Of a DNA stretch of 64,000 nt, positions 54,942-64,000 are shown piece after piece. Positions within the stretch are counted from its first letter, which is position 1. Each line of letters starts with the position of its first letter. Made by a program: the position numbers and the translations under genes. The notes under the pieces were generated by a model that saw only the letters and a program-made list of their open reading frames with translations, was not told the origin of the DNA and did no database searches. Source of the DNA: Chondrosia reniformis (lineage: Eukaryota; Porifera; Demospongiae; Chondrillida; Chondrillidae); contig OX359189.1 of the NCBI GenBank assembly GCA_947172415.1, positions 6,958,501-7,022,500 of the forward strand, in the 5' to 3' direction.

Positions 54942-57900
54942 CGTTGGCCTTTCATCCCAAAAGATCATGGGTGATGGCCGGTCTGCACACCGGAGTAATT
55001 CAGCTCTGGGATTGGCTGATGGGAACGCTCATAGACAGATATGACGAACATGATGGTACGTATGTCTCTATAGTCTATTATGTATATCCATATAGTGTAT
55101 GTACATACGTATATCCCTATAGTGTATATGTACATAATTAATATGTTTATCCATATAGTGTATATGTATGTATGTCACTATAGTCTATCTGTTTGTCCTT
55201 ACAGTGAATGTACATATCCTATACCCTACATACAAACATACCCTATTTTGTGAAGCGTATCTGATGATGCAATAGTAATGATTGGCTATACTCCGCCCAA
55301 TCATTCTATCATAGAATATTAATGAGATGATGAGGTTGAAGTCATTTAATGGGAACCAAAATCTCAACTTCCCATGTTTAATTAATAGGTCAGCTAGCCT
55401 GTATGGTATAAGTGGTTTGGTCCTAATTGGGATCATTACTATGGGATTACATTGTGAGAACCTTGTAAGGAGATATGTTAGAGTATTTACTTTAAGTGGA
55501 TCACAGCTACAAGGAATGTTTGAGGACTAAAAGACTTCTTACTAGCTATCTCATTGCTAATGTCACTGTGTAATGTGTGACTATGGTGTGACTGCTTATC
55601 TGAATGTACCTGAGAATGGTGTATTCAGACACGGTGGGACGTACTTAGAACTACATATATACCTTGCTCCACAATTACATGTACATACATACAATGAAGT
55701 GATAGGGCTTATTTGTCGCGATCATGATGAGATATGAAGTTTCTTGATAGAATATTATTTTATTTTATTTTAATTTTATTTTTTATAATTATTTGTCGCG
55801 ATCATAATGAGATATGAAGTTTATTGGAATAGAACGTTTCAACCCGTAGGTCTTCATCAGCAATATCGTACGTATGTATTCATACCTTTGCATTTTATGT
55901 GTTCTTACATGTGCACAGGAACGCATACAAACAACACCAATATCTGTTTACTGATGTAGGCTCCAATTGTTGTTCTATTTGTTGTTAGTCCATGATTAAA
56001 AGGTGATTCAAATATGGTCTAATTAAAATAAAATAAAATAATATTCTATCAAGTTCCATTTCTTAGATTGGACTCAGTTAGCTTTAGATGAGGATAATTT
56101 TTACATAAAAATGTAGTCATTCTTGTACAATATGAGATGGTAATCCTTTTATATTGAGATTGTAATGTTTGGACGTTTAAAAGTGTGATTGCTCAAATCA
56201 TTTCTACCAGTTTAAAGATTTGGTTCTGCACTAGACAGATTTCTTGTGAAACCTTATTGTACAAGCCACTTAGTCTTAGACCACTAACCAATTTAAGATA
56301 TAGCATCCTTTATAGAAAGACTAAACATATTTTATATCTGGCCGCTCCTGTGATTAACATGATCCCTCTCCTGTAGGTCCTGTTAGAGGAGTGGACTTTC
56401 ATTCCAATCAGCCTTTATTTGTGTCAGGAGGAGATGATTACAAAATAAAGGTAAAATCTCACTGCATCCCTCGGTTAATCTCCTTGTATGAGATCAATGT
56501 AAAAACTAACTGCAGCAAACGCTTACTACGTACACACTAGCAAAGGAGGCCTTGAAATGCTAGTATTGCGCAACCACACACATTGGCGGTGTAAGCCTGT
56601 ATAAAAGTGACAATTAAATGAATCAATTATATCTTTATAGGACGAAGCTCTTCTAAGAGAACTGCAATTGAATATAAATTTAATATACATTAGTATTATA
56701 TGTATTTGTTAGCCTTGTTTTCTTGTATGCTTTTCATATGGCAAATTTGACACTTGTATGAAATGGGTGTGGTTTGCATTTGATTACTTATCAGATTATG
56801 GTGCTGTTCTGTTGCTTCTTCCTCTTCCTCCTCCTTCTCGTAAGAATCACATCTCGGGGAAGAGGGGCACCACTGTGATGCTACAGCCCAGCCTTATACA
56901 GTCGTAGATACACCTAGGGTTGCTAAGGGAAATAACATACCACAACTGTTATCCCAGAGATAATAACATCAGGTGTTCTGTAAAAGTCCTTTTTTGGACA
57001 AGATGAATGTTCTTGTTGACTGTTGGCAGAGTGTGACAAATTTAATTTTCTCCATTACTGGTTTAATGAGTACTATTGTTCCTAAAGGAGCCTTAATTTT
57101 TGACAAATTGAAATTTTAATTTTTTAATTTGAAATGGCAAATTTGACACTTGTATGAAATAGGTGTGGTTTGCATTTGATTACTTATGATGATGATGATG
57201 AATATCAGATTATGGTGCTGTTCTGTTGCTTCTTCCTCCTCCTCCTCCTCGTAAGAATCACATCTCGGGGAAGAGGGGCACCACTGTGATGCTACAGCCC
57301 AGCCTTATACAGTCGTAGATACACCTAGGGTTGCTAAGGGAAATAACATGTACTTATACCACAACTGTTATCCCAGAGATAATAACATCAGGTGTTCTGT
57401 AAAAGTCCTTTTTTGGACAAGATGTTCTTGTTGACTGTTGGCAGAGTGTGACAAATTTAATTTTCTCCATTACTGGTTTAATGAGTACTATTGTTCCTAA
57501 AGGAGCCTTAAGATGTGACCATCATCCGGTTAGCACCAATCAAGCATTCATGCATACTGTAGATTTAATATAATAATGATTTATTGAAATGAATGTGGTT
57601 ATCACTAAAGCACTTATGGAATTGTATTTGAAAAGGATATACAATCCTTTTTGGACAAATGGTAGTTGTGAGTGTGCTAACCGATTACCGATTATAATTT
57701 CCAGTCTAGTAATGGAATGGTTTCAACTCTTGGAGGTCAAAAGCATCCAACTTACGTACGTATGTGTTGCTGACATCCATTATTTCAATTACCAGTATGA
57801 ACACAGCAATTCCCTAACACATGTTTTCACTGCATTTTAAACTACTTAAATAATTTAAAACACTATTTTCCTATAGATATTAATATGAGAACTATATAAT

Positions 57901-60900
57901 AATAATAAACTATTTCTTTTGTATTATTGTTGTCCTATTTCCTTCTTACCTACTTCATGATAGTAATTTATGCATTTTCCTTACATTTTTACCTCTATAT
58001 TTAGTGTTTACAGTTGTAGTGCCATTTGGCTAGTGGTCCCTCTAGCCAGTGGCCCCACTGGCTAGAGGGACCACTAGCTAGTAGCCCCACTGGCTAGTAG
58101 CCCCTCTAGCTAGTAGCCCCTCTAGCTAGTGGCCCCACTGGCCAGTGGCCCCTCTGGCTAGTGATTTTCTTCAGTATATAGGAACTCATACTCACATAAT
58201 GACACCACACTGAATCAAAGTGAAATCAAATTTTAACTGTTTCAAACGAGTCTCTTTTTAATGATACACAAACCTTTTGAAAATGTAGAGAGTACATTAA
58301 GTTCTTCATAGTTGATGCATTCAGTCATAAAGAGGAAACAGACCGATTATTTAGACCCTGTTAATTATCAGATGTGTCTTTCAATAATATTTTAGTTTAT
58401 TAATCTCAGAAAAATGAATAATGTCCATTTATGTGTTGCCTAATGTGCATTCAGCTCTTTGTCTTGTTTACCTCTGTTTACTCAAACCTTTCCAGAGAAC
58501 AGCAGAAATAACTTGAAAAGTAGAATTATTACAATATTATGTGTGTTTTGATTGTTTATGCATTCACTTAAAAATGGTATCTACAAAATAGTTGTATTTT
58601 CACATGTTTCCAACTGATTAAATCACCCAAATATCTGTGTTTATCTCCATGCACATTTCCTTGAAGTGATTCTTAACTGCAAAACTGTTAAGACAAATCA
58701 ACTACTTGCACGTTTTCAAGAGCAAATCACCTTTGAGAAAGTGTAAATATGCCACTCCTTGAGATTAGAATTCCTTTGGCCTCCCTTCGCCTGCCACTGG
58801 TCAGACAGAGGTTAGGAAACAACAGGTTTTTTTATCATTTTCTTGGCCAGTTACATAAACACATTCTTTTATGGTTAATCTTATCCAAAAACCCTAAAAA
58901 TGGACAAGAGTTATGTGAGAAGAAGCCTGAATGATGTGAGAGAGACTGGAATGGCTTACTTTGGTAAACCATGTGTATAATTGCTCTTAATGACCTTTTC
59001 TTGCTGAAGATTACTTTCAGATGTACTAACTCTTTTTAATCTTTAAAAGCTAAGTGTAACTAAAGAATGACCATTTCGTTGGCACGGCAACCTCTAACTT
59101 TTTCTGTAAACAAGGTAATGGAAGTGAAAGTAACTTTTGTTTATTAGTTTAAAGGCTTTTCAATAAATATAAGAAGTATTAATTCTAAGGACAAACAGTG
59201 CTACAGATTTAGACACAATGCATGAAAAATCTAAGATACCATTTTCCTACATGCTATATGCCTATTCTGTAAAAGAGCCTATAGGGGAACTAAACCTGAA
59301 GAGAGCTTTGGATGAAGATACAGGAGTCTTTTTTTCCTTCTTTTCCCTTCTTTCATCTTCTTCTCCACTGGGTCAGACAGCCGTTTCTGGGAATTCCACC
59401 CTTCATCAGTGATCATGCATGCATTTTGATCAGTATGCGAAAGGGAAAATGTAAAAGAGAGAGCCTTTGTGTTCAAATTTCAACCTTTTTAGGGCTCTGA
59501 TGATTGTTGTTTTGCTAATGGCGATAACTGTACAATTAATATTTATGTTGCTTGGCTGGTATGGAATATTGTTATTATCCAATTTGTGTTGCCACATAGC
59601 CTTTATACGGCCATTATGCAATTACTTCCCTTTCATCTGTGTGTACTTTATGCGTCTTCTTTGTCTGTTGTACTTTATGTGTCTTCTTTGTCTGTTTTCA
59701 GGTTTGGAACTACAAGCAGAAGAGATGCCTGTTCACACTGCTTGGCCACCTGGATTACATCAGAACCTGTTTCTTTCACAGAGTGAGTAATTTGACAAGT
59801 CTAGCTATGTACAACCGAACACTTCTACACATAACTATATGTATGTATGTACTGCATGTCTTATGTAGAAAGTGCAAAATGGTCATTATATATTTTTGTT
59901 ATAGTAGAGGTGTACATGTATATTGCGTTGTCTTAATCGATCTTTCCACCATCATAGAGAATTTAATATTACTTAAACTTTCTACACATTATACGTACAT
60001 ACCTTTAATAGTACAAAGCTATTTTCAATAAGTGTACCATTTTCTACTAGCAGTAATACTGCACATGTATGTAATGGGTGATTATTAAAATGGAGGATGA
60101 AGATATATAGATATAATGTTATCATCATCTCACTTTACTCCATTTAACTGTAGTTATTCTGTTGCTGCTAATCTTGCTCTTCCTACTGCACAGACATCTT
60201 CTAGTGTACTCATAAACTGATTATCTCTTTTTTCATTTGCTGTGTATAGTACTGCATTGGACCACATTGAGTCCTACAGTGCTACAATGTGGCTGGTATT
60301 GAATAGAATAAGATTATAGAGCCTACACTTTATCCATAAGATATTTACATGCCTATTTCTGATATGTGACCCAGTGGAGAAGAAGATGAAAGAAGAGAAA
60401 AGAAGGAAGAAAAGACTCCTGTATCCTCATCCAAAGCTCTCTTCAGGTTTAGTTCCCCTATAGGCTCTTTTACAGAATAGGCATATAGCATGTAGGAAAA
60501 TGGTATCTTAGATTTTTCGTATGTGCTGTGTGTAGGAATACCCTTGGATTGTAAGTGCCTCTGACGACCAGACCATCCGAATCTGGAACTGGCAGAGCAG
60601 GACCTGTATCAGTGTGCTCACTGGACACAACCACTATGTCATGTGCGCTCAGTTCCATCCAACTGAGGATCTTGTGGCTTCCGCCTCATTAGACCAAACT
60701 ATCCGAGTCTGGGACATCTCAGGTATGTACGTTCGTATGTAAACAAGTAATTTGAGTTAAATACTAGTGAGGCTGCCATCCTTGTCTCCAATTACTTGGC
60801 CCACTTTGTTGGCCTTACAGGAATGTAGTTGTAATCTTAATAATTCTGAATGCTCAGAATTATAAAGAATTATAGAAAAGCTTAGTTAACCTTTTAACAC

Positions 60901-63730
60901 CCATGTTTTTCCATAATTGATACCGTCTTAACGCCCAAAAGCCACTTTATTGGCTCAGGTGAACTTAAGCGACTTTAATAGAACAAAAACCTTTTTTAAA
61001 ATAGAAATAAACAATGTATTATATTTAAAAAATCTACTATTTCGTTTTTACCAAAAACATATATACGAAGAATTTCAATAACAATTTTTATGAATAAGCC
61101 ATTTTAAATCGTATTTCCTTGCCTTTTCTCTTAAAATGCAATTTTAGAGGAAGATTATGCAAATAATACATTTCTTATTTTGCATACGTATGTACTGTAC
61201 GTATATGTACACGTGTACGTATAATGAACAATATTCTTTGGTTTGTTGTACGCTAAAGTTAAAGGAGATGTCGCTTGACATGTTTGTAGGTTTGAGGAAG
61301 AAGTCCATAGTTCCTGGAACCACCACTTTAGAGCAGAAGCTTAGACAAGCTGGTGCACCTGAAATCTTTGGTCAATCTGATGTCGTTCCAAAGCATCTTC
61401 TTGAAGTACGTACGTAATGTGATTAATGATATAACAGTTACCTATATATGTGATTACATCCATTTTTTATTAGAGAAAATGGCTTCCTAATACTTAATAC
61501 ATGGGTATATGTTAAATGTGTGGTTAGCCCTTTAGATTTAGAAATTAATTACTTTATTATTACTTTAATCCATCGATTTTTTTGGACTTAAGTTTTTCTG
61601 AAAATGTTACTGTTAAGTGAGCTATTTCCTAAAAGTTGAGTCATTACCATTCATTTATGTAATAGAAAAGGGATTTCTTCTAACTGCATTAAACTTATCT
61701 TTTGAAAGGATCATCTTTTGACTTTTAGAGCATCTTTAAGACATCACTAAAGAAGACCCTCGGGGTCGAAACGTCTGACAACCAAGAAGAGACAACAAAA
61801 CTGTGTCTTTAGATGCTCCAAAAATCGAAAGATGATCCTTTGTCATAATATTGTGTGTCACCTTGCTCTAAAAGATGTACTCATATGCACATGTAGGGTC
61901 ACGACAGAGGAGTTAATTGGGTAGCCTTCCATCCCACGTTGCCCCTCCTTGCTTCTGCTTCAGATGACAGACAAGTCAAGCTGTGGAGAATGAACGGTTT
62001 GTGGTACCCACTTTGCACTCTAATCTCAACATTATCAGCTTCTGTACTATATGTACATCCAATATTTGAAATTTCTATTAACTCTAGCTAAAAAGGGAGG
62101 ATTAAGTAAGGTTGTCATGGTAACATACTTTATTTATTTCTACCATTAATAAATAATACCATGTCATGTATGCTCTCTCAATATTTGAAAGTGTTTATAA
62201 AATCCCACATACTCCTCCGTACGGACCTGCCTATTGTATTCATACGAATATTAGTCAATTTACGTATCTATTATTGGATTGGAGTAGAATCCTTTAGATT
62301 GAAAAGAAAATAACGAGTATTCTGCAATTGTAAAGTCTATTTAAGGAATTTCATTTTTTGTATACAATAATTGAAAATGAACAAATGAATTTTGCTGCTT
62401 TTTGTAAACAATAAACTTCTTACTTACCTCCCACAGATGCCAAGGCTTGGGAAGTTGATACTTGTAGAGGACACTTCAATAACGTCTCCTGTGTTCTCTT
62501 CCATCCTCGACAGGAACTGATCATTAGTAAGTATGCCACTTGTGGTTAACCTTATCATTCATAAGTAGAGTGATTAAGTATGCCACTTGTGGTTAGCCTT
62601 ATCATTCGTAAGTAGATTGGTTAAGTATGCCACTTGTGGTTAGCCTTATCACATATGATCATTAGTAAGTAGAGTGGTTATGTATGCCACTTGTGGTTAG
62701 CCTTATCACATATGATCATTAGTAAGTAGAGTGGTTATGTATGCCACTTGTGGTTAGCCTTATCACATATGATCATTAGTAAGTAGAGTGGTTATGTATG
62801 CCACTTGTGGTTAGCCTTATCATTCGTGAGTAGAGTGGTTATGTATGCCACTTGTGGTTAGCCTTATCACTGTCTTGGTTTGCAGATATTTACATATGTG
62901 ATCCTTATTTCTAAATTCTGAAATGTTGTTTTTTACTTGTTTACTGTTAAGTGATGCACATGAGCTTTATTAAGTGTTTTTATTTAAACGGAGAAATCTT
63001 ATTCATGTTTAGGATGAGTTAAAAACCTTTGCATTTGTAGATATTAACATGTAAATAATATTTGTAGTTGAAATTATGAGCATTTTAATAATTGTTGTTC
63101 TTGTGTAACTTGTTGTTTGTAACTGTACGTTGATCATCGAAAGTACAAACAGTTAACTGCTAAAGTTAATTGTGTCCTGGTGGACCTATGTATGTATACT
63201 TACATAAGTATGTATGCCAAGGATTCACAGAAGATCAAGATAAAGAAAAAGACAAAGACTCCCAGGATCACTGATGAAGGGTGGAATTCCCAGAAACGGC
63301 TGTCTGACCCAGTGGAGAAGAAGATGAAAGAAGGGAAAAGAAGGAAGAAAAGACTACTGTATCTTCATCTAAAGCTCTCTTTAGGTTTAGTTCCCCTATA
63401 GGCTCTTTTTACAGAATAGGCATATAGCATGTAGGAAAATGGTATCTTAGATTTTTCATGTATGTATTATATACTATATATTATCTGGGTATAATATACC
63501 ATATATAGGTGGGTAGGTATATATAAAATATACCAGATTTGGGTAGGTATACGCGTATATACGTACGTATGTATAATACGTATATATCAGATATACGTAC
63601 ATAGGCGACACCTACGTATACATACTGATGACTGATGACCTACTTTGTTATGATTTTGAATGAGTGAACTTGTCCTATTCCTAGGCAACGGAGAAGATAA
63701 GACCATTAGAGTATGGGACATGGCAAAACG
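54942..63730 (+). CDS. COPA: Coatomer subunit alpha, N-terminal WD40 exons (partial at both ends)
   Basis: Eight exons join in frame: 54942-55055, 56377-56450, 59702-59782, 60536-60722, 61290-61405, 61897-61996, 62437-62526, 63685-63730; the gene continues past the window. They encode the alpha-COP WD40 propeller: [126 protein letters not shown], a spacer ([20 protein letters not shown]), then RGHFNNVSC and [16 protein letters not shown]. This is the most conserved protein in the window. Alpha-COP is part of the COPI coat for Golgi-to-ER retrieval; its first propeller binds dilysine cargo. The initiator exon was not found. Introns carry R1 copies, MITEs and tandem repeats. Confidence 0.97.
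55744..56052. mobile_element. Inverted-repeat element in COPA intron 1
   Basis: The left end, TTGATAGAATATTATTTTAT continuing into TTTATTTTAATT, is repeated inverted at the right end (AATTAAAATAAAATAAAATA, then ATATTCTATCAA). The interior includes a second copy of the left flank TTTGTCGCGATCAT (55711 and 55791) and, at 55831-55860 on the minus strand, a CTGATGAAGACC ... GAAACG motif. The low complexity of the TIRs lowers confidence in a transposon origin. Confidence 0.5.
56738..57512. repeat. Tandem duplication (about 390 bp x 2) in COPA intron 2
   Basis: The block beginning ATGGCAAATTTGACACTTGT at about 56738 is repeated from about 57133. Both contain ACATCTCGGGGAAGAGGGGC, TACAGTCGTAGATACACCTA and TTTACTGG-type ends to GGAGCCTTAA. 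They differ by small indels, including a (GAT)n insertion in the second copy. Non-coding and recent. Confidence 0.9.
58029..58078. repeat. Perfect 24-bp hairpin within a GGCC/CTAG-rich repeat
   Basis: The left arm 58029-58052 (GCTAGTGGTCCCTCTAGCCA then GTGG) is followed by CC and its exact reverse complement at 58055-58078. The sequence continues to about 58170 with further variants of GCTAGTAGCCCCTCTAGCTA. Situated in COPA intron 2. Its origin may be replication slippage or a foldback. Confidence 0.9.
59260..59420 (-). repeat. R1 dispersed repeat, minus orientation
   Basis: The minus strand reads CACTGATGAAGGGTGGAATT, CCCAGAAACGGCTGTCTGAC, CCAGTGGAGAAGAAGATGAA, then GTTTAGTTCCCCTATAGGCT. 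Close to the family consensus. In COPA intron 2. Confidence 0.88.
60368..60520 (+). repeat. R1 dispersed repeat abutting a COPA splice acceptor
   Basis: Reads GACCCAGTGGAGAAGAAGAT ... CCTATAGGCTCTTTTACAGA, ATAGGCATATAGCATGTAGG, ATCTTAGATTTTTCGTATGT. The COPA exon at 60536 begins about 15 bases after the repeat end, so the polypyrimidine and branch-point region of that intron lies partly in R1. Confidence 0.88.
61705..61841. mobile_element. Short inverted-repeat element in COPA intron
   Basis: The left end AAAGGATCATCTTTTGACTT continues to GAGCATCTTTAAGAC. The right end, reversed, is AAAGGATCATCTTTCGATTT, continuing to GGAGCATCTAAAGAC. TIRs are about 36 bp, total about 137 bp. The core contains AGAAGACCCTCGGGGTCGAA then ACG, sharing the GAAGACC...GGTC-GAAACG hairpin motif with 55831-55860. 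Confidence 0.75.
62532..62880. repeat. 47/57-bp tandem repeat directly after a COPA splice donor
   Basis: Seven units begin TATGCCACTTGTGGTTA at 62532, 62579, 62626, 62683, 62740, 62797 and 62844 (spacing 47 or 57). The 57-bp units contain TGATCATTAGTAAGTA, identical to the true exon-intron boundary at 62526/62527. Confidence 0.93.
63215..63465 (+). repeat. R1 dispersed repeat, longest copy
   Basis: Extends from CCAAGGATTCACAGAAGATC and AAAGACAAAGACTCCCAGGA through CACTGATGAAGGGTGGAATT, GACCCAGTGGAGAAGAAGAT, GTTTAGTTCCCCTATAGGCT to TTAGATTTTTCATGTA. It can serve as the reference for the family. A 73-codon frame through it is not conserved among copies. In the last COPA intron of the window. 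Confidence 0.88.
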
Positions 63731-64000
63731 GTAAGGTCAGACCCTCTGCTAATCAGCAATTGATCAAGAAAACTGGAGATATTTAATTATATGATTGCTA
63801 GGCCAATATAATAGTATTATTATATCCATTACTGCCTATTTGTGTTTGCTACGTAGGTTAGACCCCTGTAGATTTTACACATTTACATTATTTAAAGTTT
63901 GTTCTCAATTAACATGGAAGCAAAGACCTTACTTATTTGAAAATATGCTTAATTTAAAGTGAAACTTCTTATAATTAGTTGTCATTTAAGGAGTTGTCTT

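Noticed and set aside
55831..55860. Calling an active hammerhead ribozyme
   Set aside because: Extra base before stem II, weak stem II pairing and no identifiable stems I/III; kept only as a finding to test.
59467..60031. ORFs extending the COPA exon upstream and downstream
   Set aside because: Only 59702-59782 matches alpha-COP and is bounded by clear splice sites; the rest is intron.
63180..63401. 73-codon ORF ending LSLGLVPL
   Set aside because: Reads through the R1 repeat; the frame is not maintained in other R1 copies.

Overview
The window is animal nuclear DNA: AT-rich, with short introns bounded by GT..AG, phase-1 extracellular modules, tyrosine-kinase and SH2/SH3 domains, and many small inverted-repeat elements. 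A demosponge (Amphimedon-like) is my best guess. That is inferred from the gene style, the compact introns and the novel kinase and receptor architectures; no species-diagnostic marker was identified. No complete RNA gene was recognised. Nearly all gene models are my own splice reconstructions, checked by reading-frame continuity across every junction.

Layout. 1-9.6 kb is gene-poor, filled with minisatellites and duplicated non-coding DNA. 9.6-36 kb is a receptor/kinase cluster: a decayed receptor end (9647-10076), a broken Ig-FnIII receptor (11094-13325), an intact multi-FnIII receptor with an ITIM-like tail on the minus strand (14962-19670), a transmembrane/NPGY tail exon (23152-23531), a TKL-like pseudokinase with NPAY tail (25369-27490), a broken BTB-BACK gene (28616-29858), an intact Ig-FnIII receptor (31284-33319) and a second copy of the pseudokinase (33591-36161). 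37-38 kb holds a single-exon seven-transmembrane receptor (minus strand). 42-52 kb holds two tandem copies of a very unusual gene encoding TKL-like kinase, SH3-like, SH2 and a degenerate tyrosine-kinase-like domain in one protein. 53.9-64 kb holds two housekeeping genes, ATP5PF (minus) and COPA (plus), head to head; COPA runs off the right edge.

How the parts may work together. Several unrelated loci in the cluster carry NPxY-type or related tyrosine motifs in cytoplasmic or C-terminal tails. The tandem dual-kinase proteins have SH2 domains that keep the phosphotyrosine-binding arginine, while their C-terminal kinase-like domains have lost catalytic residues. A tyrosine-based recognition/signalling cassette of surface receptors plus pseudokinase scaffolds is a reasonable inference. 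The linked intact and broken receptor paralogues resemble allorecognition or innate-immunity gene clusters, but nothing in the sequence proves that role.

Repeats. A dispersed family I call R1 (about 150-250 bp) occurs about ten times. There are several MITE-like elements with terminal inverted repeats, including one nested inside an R1 copy with a TTA target duplication, a SINE-like family with (TAA)n tail, and a Penelope-like GIY-YIG fragment.
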